Notes under the pieces: generated by a model
What the model was told of the DNA's origin: nothing
What the model saw: only the letters and a program-made list of their open reading frames with translations
The model's database searches: none
Origin: Granulicella sp. L46
Lineage (GTDB): Bacteria; Acidobacteriota; Terriglobia; Terriglobales; Acidobacteriaceae
NCBI RefSeq assembly: GCF_009765785.1
Contig: NZ_LMUT01000012.1
Coordinates: 306,150-370,149, forward strand
Reading direction: 5' to 3'
DNA: 64,000 bases
Made by a program: the position numbers and the translations under genes
Part shown: piece after piece, positions 46,762 through 55,169 of the stretch
Position numbering within the stretch: position 1 is the first letter of the stretch
Layout: each line of letters begins with the position of its first letter

Positions 46762-47727
46762 CTACAGCTCCAGCCGCGAGTCCTCAATAGCCAGCCGCAC
46801 ATTCCCATCCGACTTCTGCAGGCGCCGCACGGCCTCCATCTTATCCACATTAGCCTTCAGCATCACCACCGCAATCGGTATCGACTTGCCCGCCGACTTG
46901 ATCGTCCGAATCGCCGTCTCGCGATCAATCCCGCACACCTTCATCAGCACCCGAATCCCGCGCTCCACCAGCTTCGCGTTCTTCATGTGCACGTTCACCA
47001 TCAGGTTGTCGTAAACGTAGCCCAGCCGCGTCATTGCTCCCGTGGTAATCATGTTCAAAATCATCTTCTGCGCAGTCGACGCCTTCATGCGCGTCGACCC
47101 CGACAAGATCTCCGGCCCAACCTCCGCCAGGATCGTAATGTCCACCACCTGCGATAGGTCAGAGTTCACGTTGCACGTAATCGCCGCCGTCTTCGCGCCG
47201 CAAGCCCGCGCATATTCGGTCGCACCCACCACGTACGGCGTCCGTCCGGAAGCCGAAACTCCAATCACAATGTCCTTGCGCGTCGGACGCCGCCGGGCAA
47301 TATCCCTCTGCCCCAACTCCGGCGAATCCTCATTCACGTCACTAGCGCTCGCCAGCGCCTTCGGTCCGCCCGCCATAATGTACTGAACCTGCTGCGGTGC
47401 GGTGGAGAACGTCGGCGGACACTCCGAAGCATCCAACGCCGAAATCCGCCCCGACGAACCCGCACCCACATAAATCAACCGTCCGCCATCCCGGAGCGAG
47501 CGCGCCACCGTATCAATCACCATCGCGATCTCGGGCAGCGCCTTCTTAACGGCGGCCGCAATCTTCGCGTCTTCGTGATTAATAATCCGCGCAATTTCAA
47601 TAGCGGATTTGGTGTCGAGACCCTCCGATGCCTCGTTGGGTCGTTCAGTTGGGAGATTTTCGAGATCGGAAACAGCCCGTGCAAACGGCTGCTCAATCGG
47701 AGATGAGGGCATAGTCAGTGTTGACAT
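46762..47727 (-). CDS. murQ: N-acetylmuramic acid 6-phosphate etherase
   Basis: This 321-residue SIS-domain enzyme cleaves the lactyl ether of MurNAc-6-phosphate during muropeptide recycling. Motifs include TERPNEASEGLDT at the N-terminus, YVGAGSSGRISALDASECPPTF (SIS phosphosugar site with the catalytic Glu), GVSASGRTPYV and the family signature VGPEILSGSTRMKASTAQK. Length is normal. It is divergent from the serine hydrolase gene; the gap contains a perfect 9-bp inverted repeat at 47765. AnmK or a MurNAc transporter is not in the window. Confidence 0.95.
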   Translation of the reverse strand: MSTLTMPSSPIEQPFARAVSDLENLPTERPNEASEGLDTKSAIEIARIINHEDAKIAAAVKKALPEIAMVIDTVARSLRDGGRLIYVGAGSSGRISALDASECPPTFSTAPQQVQYIMAGGPKALASASDVNEDSPELGQRDIARRRPTRKDIVIGVSASGRTPYVVGATEYARACGAKTAAITCNVNSDLSQVVDITILAEVGPEILSGSTRMKASTAQKMILNMITTGAMTRLGYVYDNLMVNVHMKNAKLVERGIRVLMKVCGIDRETAIRTIKSAGKSIPIAVVMLKANVDKMEAVRRLQKSDGNVRLAIEDSRLEL

Positions 47728-47764
47728 GGCAAATAGGTCACCACACTCAGTCTACTGCATTAGC

Positions 47765-47787
47765 CTGTGATGCGTCGTGCATCACAG
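47765..47787 (+). promoter_or_regulatory. Candidate operator: perfect inverted repeat
   Basis: CTGTGATGC (47765-47773) and GCATCACAG (47779-47787) form a perfect 9-bp inverted repeat with a five-base centre. It lies in the 150-base gap between the divergent murQ and serine hydrolase genes. It could be a repressor site controlling both, or a hairpin; no T-run follows. The TGTGA/TCACA halves are too far apart for a CRP site. Confidence 0.4.
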
Positions 47788-47877
47788 TACCTCTTCAGGC
47801 TCCTGTGGTATGTCGTATGGCCGACGTACCCACCTAAATCCCCGCGTATCATCATCCCGAGGACCCCTTAACCAACG

Positions 47878-48954
47878 ATGCGCACTCTTCCCATCCCCTC
47901 CCTCCGCCGTGCCCTTTTGCCGGCTGCCGCCCTGCTCAGCACCGCCATCGCCGCCCAAACCCCAGTCCAGCCGCCCGCCCCGACCCTCCAGCAGCAACTC
48001 CAGCAACTCACCTCCGCCCGCGTAACCACTGGCCTCGGCCACACCGCCCTCTACGCCATCCAACTCAACACCCAAAACGTCGTCGGCATCGACGCCAACC
48101 TTCCCGTCCAGACCGCCTCCGTCATCAAGCTCGGCATCCTCTATCACGCCATGGTCGAAGTCCGCGCAGGCAAAGCCCGCTGGGACGAGCCCATCACCCT
48201 CCACCCCCACCAAGCCGTTGCCGGCTCCGGGCTCCTCACCTTCCTCGACACCCCCGTCACGCTCACCCTCAAAGACGTCCTCACCATGATGGTCATCGTG
48301 AGCGACAACACCGCCACAAACCTCGCCATCGACCGCTTCGGCATAGACCCCGTCAACGCTCGCCTCCAGGCCCTTGGCCTAGAAAACACCCATCTCTACA
48401 AGAAGGTCATGCTCCCCGCCACCGGCCCCATGCCCGCCGACCAGCCCAAATTCGGCCTCGGCAAGACCACCCCGCACGAGATGGCCTACCTCATGGAAGC
48501 CATCGGCCTCTGCCATCTCCACCAGCAGGGAACTGCCACCACCCCCGGCGCCGCCCATTTCCTTCCCACCGACGCCGCCGACCGCGCCGTCTGCTCCGTA
48601 GCCCTCAATATGCTCAAAAACCAGTTCTACCGCGAGACCATCCCGCGCTACCTCGAAGCCGTTGACACCTCCGAGACCGGTACCGCCATCGCCAGCAAAA
48701 CCGGCTCGCTCGACGCCGTCCGCGCCGACGTCGCCATCGTCATGGGCAAATCCGGCCCCATGGTCCTCTCCATCTTCACCTACGACAATCGCGACCACGG
48801 ATGGACCGTCGACAACGAAGCCGAAGTCTCCATCGCCAAGCTCGGCAAGCTCATCGTCAACACCTGGAGCCCCACGGGCCTAGACGGCAAAAACCTCATC
48901 CCCGGCCTCGGCCTTCCCGATTCCACCACCATCCCCTCACCGCCCACGCCCTAG
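47878..48954 (+). CDS. Class A beta-lactamase-like serine hydrolase
   Basis: This 358-residue exported serine hydrolase has a signal peptide (ALLPAAALLSTAIAAQ) and the penicillin-binding motifs SVIK (nucleophile Ser, SxxK), SDN in MVIVSDNTATNL, and KTG in IASKTGSLDAV. The omega-loop Glu that class A beta-lactamases use for deacylation (ExxLN) is not evident: the segment before TTP reads QPKFGLGKTTPHEM. It may therefore be a peptidoglycan peptidase or slow beta-lactamase rather than a resistance enzyme. It is divergent from murQ, and a shared control region suggests a wall-recycling link, which is inference. Confidence 0.82.
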   Translation: MRTLPIPSLRRALLPAAALLSTAIAAQTPVQPPAPTLQQQLQQLTSARVTTGLGHTALYAIQLNTQNVVGIDANLPVQTASVIKLGILYHAMVEVRAGKARWDEPITLHPHQAVAGSGLLTFLDTPVTLTLKDVLTMMVIVSDNTATNLAIDRFGIDPVNARLQALGLENTHLYKKVMLPATGPMPADQPKFGLGKTTPHEMAYLMEAIGLCHLHQQGTATTPGAAHFLPTDAADRAVCSVALNMLKNQFYRETIPRYLEAVDTSETGTAIASKTGSLDAVRADVAIVMGKSGPMVLSIFTYDNRDHGWTVDNEAEVSIAKLGKLIVNTWSPTGLDGKNLIPGLGLPDSTTIPSPPTP

Positions 48955-48966
48955 CTCAATCACCCT

Positions 48967-49003
48967 GGGGGTGCCCCATCCGTACGCGCTGTTTGCGGAT
49001 GGG
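48967..49003 (+). repeat. GGGTGCCCCAT hairpin element, copy 2
   Basis: GGGGTGCCCCAT is followed by a stem CCCATCCG / CGGATGGG (48975-48982 with 48996-49003) around a 13-base loop. It lies 12 bases after the serine hydrolase stop. Related elements are at 46439, 56121 and 58481. Confidence 0.65.
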
Positions 49004-49126
49004 TGGGATGAATCACTCAAAACCCGCATTCAAGCCTGCGTACACAAGCTCACGTGTATCGTCTAATCTCAAAGGAGCCGCTTTTTACCGGCTCAGCACC
49101 GCCATCGCCACCGAGGCTTCCAGAAC

Positions 49127-49801
49127 TTGCCCGATCTACAACCACCGCTCGCCGAACAAGAAGCCGAGCAGTCCCCAGCGCCCCCCCTCGCTCCCGATCT
49201 GCCCACCGAACCGAGTCCGGTTCCACCACTCCCACCCGCGCCTCAGTTCCGCTCCGGCGAAACCCTTGTCCCCCAGCTCCCCCCCGCCGAGCCCACCGGC
49301 TGGCGCTCCTGGTCGCGCGACATTCTCTTCTCCGTCGCCGTTTCGCTCTTCATCATCCTCTTCCTCTACCAGCCCGTGCGCGTCGAAGGCACCAGCATGC
49401 TCCCCCGCCTGCAGGATCAGGATCGCCTCTTCATCAACAAGTTCGCCTATCGTTTCGAGTCCATCCACCGCGGCGACGTCGTCGTCTTCCTCTATCCCGG
49501 CGACCACACCAAGAGTTACATCAAGCGCGTCATCGCCCTCCCCGGCGACAGCGTGCGCATCGACCATGGCGACGTCTACGTCAACGATCGCCCCATCCGC
49601 GAACCCTACGTCCCTAACCGCTTCCGCGACGAACGCTCCGAGCCCGAGCGCATCGTTCCCGCCAACGACTTCTGGGTCATGGGCGACCACCGCAACATCT
49701 CCAGCGACAGCCGCGACTTCGGCCCCGTCCCCCGCGCCCTCATCTACGGCAAAGCCGCCTTCGTCTACTGGCCTATGGACCAAACCGGCGTAGTCCACTA
49801 G
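49127..49801 (+). CDS. lepB: Signal peptidase I
   Basis: This 224-residue membrane protease removes signal peptides from exported proteins. A Pro-rich N-terminal tail of about 60 residues precedes one transmembrane helix (ILFSVAVSLFIILFLYQP). The catalytic Ser is in GTSMLPRL, the Lys in SYIKRVIALPGD, and box E reads MGDHRNISSDSRDFGPV. The start is a TTG at 49127 with GAGG ten bases upstream; no ATG or GTG lies further upstream in this frame. The many exported proteins of the window depend on this type of enzyme. Confidence 0.92.
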   Translation: MPDLQPPLAEQEAEQSPAPPLAPDLPTEPSPVPPLPPAPQFRSGETLVPQLPPAEPTGWRSWSRDILFSVAVSLFIILFLYQPVRVEGTSMLPRLQDQDRLFINKFAYRFESIHRGDVVVFLYPGDHTKSYIKRVIALPGDSVRIDHGDVYVNDRPIREPYVPNRFRDERSEPERIVPANDFWVMGDHRNISSDSRDFGPVPRALIYGKAAFVYWPMDQTGVVH

Positions 49802-49844
49802 CGCCAGACTCGCCTCGCTGAAGCCCTCGTTCCCCAATTACATT

Positions 49845-49880
49845 GTCATCCTGAGCGGAGCGCAAAGCGCGCAGCCGAAG
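49845..49880 (+). repeat. GTCATCCTGAGCG repeat with inner hairpin
   Basis: GTCATCCTGAGCG, a small GCGC-AAA-GCGC hairpin and GCAGCCGAAG follow in order. The ends match the element at 61799, where the inner hairpin has a different sequence. Confidence 0.65.
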
Positions 49881-49940
49881 CACCCCGAGGGCGATCTTTC
49901 CACCGAAACCGCCCAACCCTTCGACCAATGCTGCTCCCGT

Positions 49941-50015
49941 CGTTGCCTTTGCTTTTCTGGCTGTCATTCCGAGCGCAGCGAGGAACCTGCTTCTCGCGCG
50001 AAGCGCGCCCGTTCT
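49941..50015 (+). repeat. TCTGGCTGTCATTCC repeat, copy near tpiA
   Basis: GTTGCCTTTGCTTTTCTGG leads into CTGTCATTCCGAGCGCAGCG, AGGAACCTGCTTCT and a GCGCG hairpin. Bases 49954-50015 match 62834-62895 with a single difference. It sits just before the tpiA stop codon on the opposite strand. Confidence 0.8.
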
Positions 50016-50030
50016 ACCCGCGCAATTCGT

Positions 50031-50783
50031 CTACTCGTACTTCACAATATTCGCGAACGTAGTCGGCACCAAACTCGCTCCACCCACCAGCGCCCCATCA
50101 ATATCCGGCTGCGCCATCAACGACGAAATATTCTCCGGCTTCACCGACCCCCCATACAAAATCCGCGTCTTCTCCGCTGTCTCCAAGCCGCAGCAATGCG
50201 CCAGCTCCTGCCGAATAATCCCATGCGCCTGCTCGGCAACATCCGGGTGCGCGGTCGACCCAGTCCCGATCGCCCAGATCGGCTCATACGCCACCACCAG
50301 CCGCCGCGCCTCGCTCGCCGAAATGTTCCTCAGCGCCGTCCGCACCTGTGTCCGCAGAACATCTGCTGTCTGCAAATCCTCACGCTCGGCCAGCATCTCG
50401 CCAAAGCAAACAATTGGCGTGATCCCATGATTGATCGCCGCCTTCAACTTCAAATTCACGCGCTCATACGTCTCGCTAAAATACAGCCGTTGTTCCGAGT
50501 GCCCCAGCAGCACGTGCCGCGCGCCGATCGACACCAGCATCGTAGGCGACGTCTGCCCCGTATATGGCCCTTCGTTCAGCCAATGCATGTTCTGCGCCCC
50601 GGCACACACATTCGTGCCCAGCGAAGCCTCAATCACATACGCCAGCGAGCTCATCGTAGGGAACAGCAGAATCTCGTCCCGCCCATGCCCCTCCACCAGC
50701 GGAAGAAACGCATCCAGAAACGCCAGCGACTCCTTCGGCGTCTTGTACATCTTCCAATTTCCTGCAATGACCGGCTTCCGCAT
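50031..50783 (-). CDS. tpiA: Triosephosphate isomerase
   Basis: This 250-residue glycolytic enzyme interconverts dihydroxyacetone phosphate and glyceraldehyde-3-phosphate. Catalytic Lys is in GNWKMYK, His in VLLGHSEQR and Glu in VAYEPIWAIGTG; the phosphate loop GALVGGASL is also present. The ATG at 50783 has AGGAG about five bases upstream and matches the family N-terminus; an ATG at 50828 would add 15 unrelated residues. It lies 78 bases downstream of pgk on the same strand, so the two are probably co-transcribed. Confidence 0.96.
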   Translation of the reverse strand: MRKPVIAGNWKMYKTPKESLAFLDAFLPLVEGHGRDEILLFPTMSSLAYVIEASLGTNVCAGAQNMHWLNEGPYTGQTSPTMLVSIGARHVLLGHSEQRLYFSETYERVNLKLKAAINHGITPIVCFGEMLAEREDLQTADVLRTQVRTALRNISASEARRLVVAYEPIWAIGTGSTAHPDVAEQAHGIIRQELAHCCGLETAEKTRILYGGSVKPENISSLMAQPDIDGALVGGASLVPTTFANIVKYE

Positions 50784-50861
50784 CCACTCTCCTGGCACAC
50801 GTGAAAAGAAAATATGTGCGCGTACCAACGACTGGCAAATTACCTGAACGCCTATCGCACA

Positions 50862-52073
50862 CTACTTCTCCGTCAGCGCCGCAACCCCCGGTAACGTCTT
50901 CCCCTCAAGGAACTCCAGGCTCGCACCACCACCTGTTGAGATGTGCGTGATCTTGTCCGCGACTCCAGAATTATGCAGCGCCGCCACCGAGTCACCACCA
51001 CCCACAATCGTGATCGCATCCTCATTCTTCGCCAATGCCTTCGCAATCGCGTTCGTCCCCTTGGCAAACGCCGGAAACTCCGCCACCCCCATCGGCCCAT
51101 TCCAAACAATCGTCGCCGCCTCCGCAATCTCTTCCGCGAACAGCTTCACCGTAGCCGGCCCAATGTCCAGCGCCATCCACTCAGCAGGGAAGGGCCCATC
51201 GCCCGAGAACAACTGCGTCTTCGCATCCGCCGCAAACTTATCGGCGAGGCAATGATCCACCGGCAGCAGAAACTTCACTCCTCGCGCCTCGGCCTTCTTC
51301 AACGCAGCCTTCGCGACATCGATCTTGTCAGTCTCCACCAGCGACTTGCCCGTCGTCTGCCCCATCGCATTCAGAAACGTGTACGTCATCCCCCCACCAA
51401 TCAGCAGCGAATCCACGCGATCCAACAGCGCATTGATGACCTCAATCTTGTCCGACACCTTCGCCCCGCCAATGATCGCGACAAACGGCCGAAACGGCTC
51501 CGTCACCGCCTTGCCCAAATAATTCAGTTCCTTCTCCATCAACAATCCCGCAGCCGACTGCCCCACATAATGCGTGATCCCCTCGGTCGACGCATGCGCC
51601 CGATGCGCCGCACCAAACGCATCGTTCACGTACACATCGCACAACTTCGCAAGCTGCTGCGCAAACCCCGGATCGTTCAACTCTTCGCCTGCATGAAATC
51701 TCAAATTCTCCAGCAGCAGCGTCTGCCCCGACTCAAGATTATCGGCCATCTCCTCCGCCACCGGCCCAACACAATCCGGAGCGAACGCCACATTCTCATC
51801 CGCATCCAACACGCCATCCAGCAACATCCGCAGCCGCGCCACCACCGGCTTCAAGCTCATCGAGTCAACCTTCTTACCCTTTGGTCGACCCAGGTGCGCC
51901 GCCAGAATCACCTTCGCCTTGCGCCGCAGCGCATACTCAATCGTCGGTATCGTCTCGCGGATCCGCGTGTCATCCGTGATCGTGCCCTCCTTCGAGAGCG
52001 GCACGTTGAAGTCAACGCGAATGAAGACACGTTTGCCAGTAAGGTCGAGGTCACGAATCGAAAGCTTTGACAT
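50862..52073 (-). CDS. pgk: Phosphoglycerate kinase
   Basis: This 403-residue enzyme makes ATP from 1,3-bisphosphoglycerate. It shows the N-domain RVDFNVPL, HLGRPKG, LLENLRFHAGEE, the hinge FVAIIGGAKVSDKI and the C-terminal GGGDSVAAL nucleotide motif. I chose the ATG at 52073 (MSKLSIRDLDL), the normal family start; an ATG at 52127 is open but adds a hydrophobic leader not seen in Pgk. No clear ribosome site precedes it. It is upstream of tpiA; the GAPDH gene is separate at 57387. Confidence 0.96.
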   Translation of the reverse strand: MSKLSIRDLDLTGKRVFIRVDFNVPLSKEGTITDDTRIRETIPTIEYALRRKAKVILAAHLGRPKGKKVDSMSLKPVVARLRMLLDGVLDADENVAFAPDCVGPVAEEMADNLESGQTLLLENLRFHAGEELNDPGFAQQLAKLCDVYVNDAFGAAHRAHASTEGITHYVGQSAAGLLMEKELNYLGKAVTEPFRPFVAIIGGAKVSDKIEVINALLDRVDSLLIGGGMTYTFLNAMGQTTGKSLVETDKIDVAKAALKKAEARGVKFLLPVDHCLADKFAADAKTQLFSGDGPFPAEWMALDIGPATVKLFAEEIAEAATIVWNGPMGVAEFPAFAKGTNAIAKALAKNEDAITIVGGGDSVAALHNSGVADKITHISTGGGASLEFLEGKTLPGVAALTEK

Positions 52074-52191
52074 TGCCAGAAGGATAACCGAACCAACTGC
52101 AATTGAATAGCAAACAGCCCCATCCAATCCGCGAACACGTCGCGCATCGAACAGGGTTGTCTGTGGAAAACCAGTAGTGTCTCAGTTTGAA

Positions 52192-52386
52192 TTAGCGGAG
52201 GTTGTTAACGATTGCCGCCATGGTTACCATTCCAAGGGTCGCCGCTATAATTGCCCACGCCATCGGCTTAGCGAAGTTGAGCGTGACAGGAAGTCCGGTC
52301 CTCTTCGCCACGAATAGACGTGACTCCTCTGGATTGAAATAGAAAACCAGAAGTTTCCAATGCTCCGGGTTCCTGTCGGTCCGCAT
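52192..52386 (-). CDS. Small DUF5808-like membrane protein
   Basis: This 64-residue protein has the motif VFYFNPEESRLFVAKRTGLPVTLNF-type region (about 14-38), close to the DUF5808 pattern NPDDPRxFVPKRxGxGWTxNF, followed by one transmembrane helix (AWAIIAATLGMVTMAAIV). GGAGG stands five bases before the ATG, which supports it as a real gene. Function is unknown. It lies between pgk and an aldehyde dehydrogenase gene on the same strand. Confidence 0.75.
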   Translation of the reverse strand: MRTDRNPEHWKLLVFYFNPEESRLFVAKRTGLPVTLNFAKPMAWAIIAATLGMVTMAAIVNNLR

Positions 52387-52422
52387 GATTGCCTCCGCGT
52401 GGGTCTCGCAACGTTGATTATT

Positions 52423-53934
52423 TTACAACTTCACGGTCACCGCCTTCACCTCGGTGTAATTGTTCAGCACCTCCGCGCCCATCTCGCGTCCCCATCCCGA
52501 CTGTTTATACCCGCCAAACGGCAACGCCGCGTCGAACACATTGTGACAATTCACCCACACCGTTCCCGCCTTAATCCGCCGCGCCATCTTGTGTGCCGCT
52601 GATATATCACGCGTCCAAACACTAGCCGCCAGCCCATAGATCGAATCATTCGCCTGCGCCGCCAGCCGATCAAGATCAGCGTCCGAAGCAAAGCTCTGCG
52701 CCACCACCACCGGTCCAAAGATCTCCTCGTCCACAACCTTCATCCCTGGCTTCACACCCGACATCACGGTAGGCGCCACAAAATATCCGCGCCCACCATG
52801 CTCCTTCCCTCCCGCAACAAACTTCGCACCCTGCTCGCGTCCGCTCTTCAAAAATCCATTCACGCGCGCAAACTGCTCATCGCTCACTAGCGGCCCAAGC
52901 TCAGTAGAAGGGTCCAGCCCCTCGCCCATCTTGATCTTTCCCGCAATGTCGCTAACGCCGCTCACCACTTGGTCGAACACGCTCTCATGCGCAAACAGCC
53001 GCGAGCCCGCGCAGCAACACTGACCCTGGTTGAAGAAGATTGCCGAAGCCGCACCCGCAATCGCCGCATCCATATCCGCGTCGGGAAAAATAATCGCAGG
53101 ACTCTTCCCACCCAGCTCCAGCGTCACCTTCTTCAAGTTCCCGGTAGCCGCCTTCGCAATCAACTTGCCCACTTCGGTCGATCCGGTGAACGCAACCTTG
53201 TCCACCAAATCATGCGCCGCCAGCGGAGCCCCGCAAGCCTCGCCAAACCCGGTCAGCACATTCACGACGCCAGCAGGGAAGCCAGCCTCCTCAATCAACT
53301 GCGCCAGCCGCAACCCCGTCAACGGCGTCTGCTCCGCAAGCTTCAGCACGACTGTGCATCCAACCGCCAGCGCCGGCCCCAATTTCCAGGCCGCCATGAG
53401 CAAGGGAAAGTTCCAGGGAATAATCTGCGCGACAACTCCAATAGGTTCCCGCACCGTGTAGCTCAGAAAGTCGTTGCCAGCTGACAGCGGAATCGTAGAC
53501 CCCATCGTCTTCGTAGCCCATCCCGACATATACCGAAACAAATCCACCGCCAGCGGCACATCCGCCACCCGCGCAATCGAAACTGGCTTGCCATTATCCA
53601 GCGACTCCAATTCCGCAAACTCGTCCGTATGCTGCTCCAGCAAATCCGCCAGCCGATACAGCAATTGCCCGCGTTTCGACGGCGACATCGCCGGCCACGC
53701 ACCACCATCAAACGCCCGCCGCGCCGCCCGCACCGCGCGATCCACATCCACATGATCGCCCTCAGGAACCTGGCAAATCTCCTCACCCGTCGCCGGGTTA
53801 TAGACAGGGAAAGTCTTTCCCGCCGAAGCCGACGTAAACTTCCCGTCGATATACATCTGGTGCTTGCTGGTTACAAAAGCCGAGGCAGCGGCGCCCAAAC
53901 GGGAGTCGACGATAGGAGAAGTAGCAGTGGCCAT
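52423..53934 (-). CDS. NAD(P)-dependent aldehyde dehydrogenase
   Basis: This 503-residue enzyme oxidises an aldehyde to the acid. It has PWNFPLLMAAWKLGPAL (Asn of the oxyanion hole), FTGSTEVGK (cofactor loop), VTLELGGKSP (general-base Glu), and FFNQGQCCCAGSRLF with the catalytic Cys, plus EEIFGPV late in the protein. It resembles the broad class of ALDH1/betaine-aldehyde-like dehydrogenases; the substrate is not decided by sequence. AAGGAG lies eight bases before the ATG. It is divergent from the YeiH-type exporter. Confidence 0.92.
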   Translation of the reverse strand: MATATSPIVDSRLGAAASAFVTSKHQMYIDGKFTSASAGKTFPVYNPATGEEICQVPEGDHVDVDRAVRAARRAFDGGAWPAMSPSKRGQLLYRLADLLEQHTDEFAELESLDNGKPVSIARVADVPLAVDLFRYMSGWATKTMGSTIPLSAGNDFLSYTVREPIGVVAQIIPWNFPLLMAAWKLGPALAVGCTVVLKLAEQTPLTGLRLAQLIEEAGFPAGVVNVLTGFGEACGAPLAAHDLVDKVAFTGSTEVGKLIAKAATGNLKKVTLELGGKSPAIIFPDADMDAAIAGAASAIFFNQGQCCCAGSRLFAHESVFDQVVSGVSDIAGKIKMGEGLDPSTELGPLVSDEQFARVNGFLKSGREQGAKFVAGGKEHGGRGYFVAPTVMSGVKPGMKVVDEEIFGPVVVAQSFASDADLDRLAAQANDSIYGLAASVWTRDISAAHKMARRIKAGTVWVNCHNVFDAALPFGGYKQSGWGREMGAEVLNNYTEVKAVTVKL

Positions 53935-54137
53935 GGGAGTGGCTCCTTGGTTAGCCGCCGCGCCGAATCCCTCAGCGCAGCCGCCGTTTTACGAACGCCA
54001 AAACTCTAGCACCACCCGCCCACCCCTGTCGTGAACCCCGCATAAATCCATCCGCCCCAACAAATTCCTAATGGCCCATCACAACTTCTACTTGGACGCC
54101 GCACCGCTGCTACCCGAAAGTAGATCTCGGAGCAACC

Positions 54138-55169
54138 ATGCCTACCGCAACCCACGCAATCGAACCCACCACGACGCATTCGCCCACTCATCCGGCAGCG
54201 CACAAACTCCTCGACAGCCGCACCCTCTTCCTTCTCGGCCTCCTCATCGCCGGCAGTAGCATCGTCTCCCCACCCGTCGCACTCGTCGGTGGCATCGCCT
54301 TCGGCTTCACAGTCGACCACCCCCTCCGCGCCGAATCCGCCCGCCTCTCCAAACTCCTCCTCCAGGCCTCCGTCATCGCTCTCGGCTTCGGCATGAACAT
54401 CCAGCAAGTCGCCCACGCCGGCCGCTCCGGCTTCGCCTACACCGCCATCAGCATCACCACCGCCATGGTCCTCGGCCTCGCACTCGGTAAACTCCTCCAC
54501 ATCGGAGGCAAGGCCTCCTTCCTCATCACCGCCGGCACCGCCATCTGCGGAGGCAGCGCGATCGCCGCCATCGCCCCCATCACCAACGCCAACGAAGAAG
54601 AGATCAGCGTCTCCATGGGCACCGTCTTCCTGCTCAACTCTGTCGCTCTCCTGCTCTTTCCCCCCATCGGCCACCTGCTCCATCTAACGCAAAACCAGTT
54701 CGGCCTCTGGGCCGCGCTCGCCATCCACGACACCAGCTCCGTCGTAGGAGCAGCCGCAGCCTACGGCACCCAGGCCCTCGCCATTGGCACCACCGTCAAG
54801 CTAGCCCGAGCCCTCTGGATCGTCCCCGTAAGCCTCTTCACCGCCGTCTACATGGCCCGTGTCGTAACCCAACGCAACTACCCCACCACACACCACCGCA
54901 GCAAAGTAACCATCCCCTGGTTCATCCTCTTTTTCTGCGCCGCTGCCGCTCTCGCCACCTATCTCCCGAGCTTCCACCACACCTTCGCCGCGCTCAACCA
55001 CCTAGGCAAGGCCGGACTCACCGCAACCCTCTTCCTCATCGGCACCAGCCTCTCGAAGAAAACTCTCCGTCAGGTAGGAGTCCGTCCGCTAGTGCAGGGA
55101 ATCGTCCTTTGGATCATCGTAGGCGCAGCCTCTCTGGCCGCCATTTACTTCCACCTGATTGCGATCTAG
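54138..55169 (+). CDS. YeiH/UPF0324 family putative anion exporter
   Basis: This 343-residue membrane protein has about ten helices and the UPF0324 hallmarks: LLQASVIALGFGMNI, TAGTAICGGSAIAAIAPI, and LAIHDTSSVVGAAAAYG. The family has been proposed to move sulfur oxyanions or other small anions, without firm proof. The next gene, convergent with a four-base overlap of the stop codons (CTAG), encodes a LysR regulator. In enterobacteria yeiH neighbours the LysR gene yeiE, so regulation by that neighbour is likely. Confidence 0.9.
   Translation: MPTATHAIEPTTTHSPTHPAAHKLLDSRTLFLLGLLIAGSSIVSPPVALVGGIAFGFTVDHPLRAESARLSKLLLQASVIALGFGMNIQQVAHAGRSGFAYTAISITTAMVLGLALGKLLHIGGKASFLITAGTAICGGSAIAAIAPITNANEEEISVSMGTVFLLNSVALLLFPPIGHLLHLTQNQFGLWAALAIHDTSSVVGAAAAYGTQALAIGTTVKLARALWIVPVSLFTAVYMARVVTQRNYPTTHHRSKVTIPWFILFFCAAAALATYLPSFHHTFAALNHLGKAGLTATLFLIGTSLSKKTLRQVGVRPLVQGIVLWIIVGAASLAAIYFHLIAI

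Noticed and set aside
47766-47786. CRP-type site TGTGA...TCACA
   Set aside because: The half-sites are 11 bases apart rather than 6.
50943-52070. Long plus-strand open frame opposite pgk
   Set aside because: It is antisense to a certain pgk gene and is an Arg/Gln/His-rich shadow.
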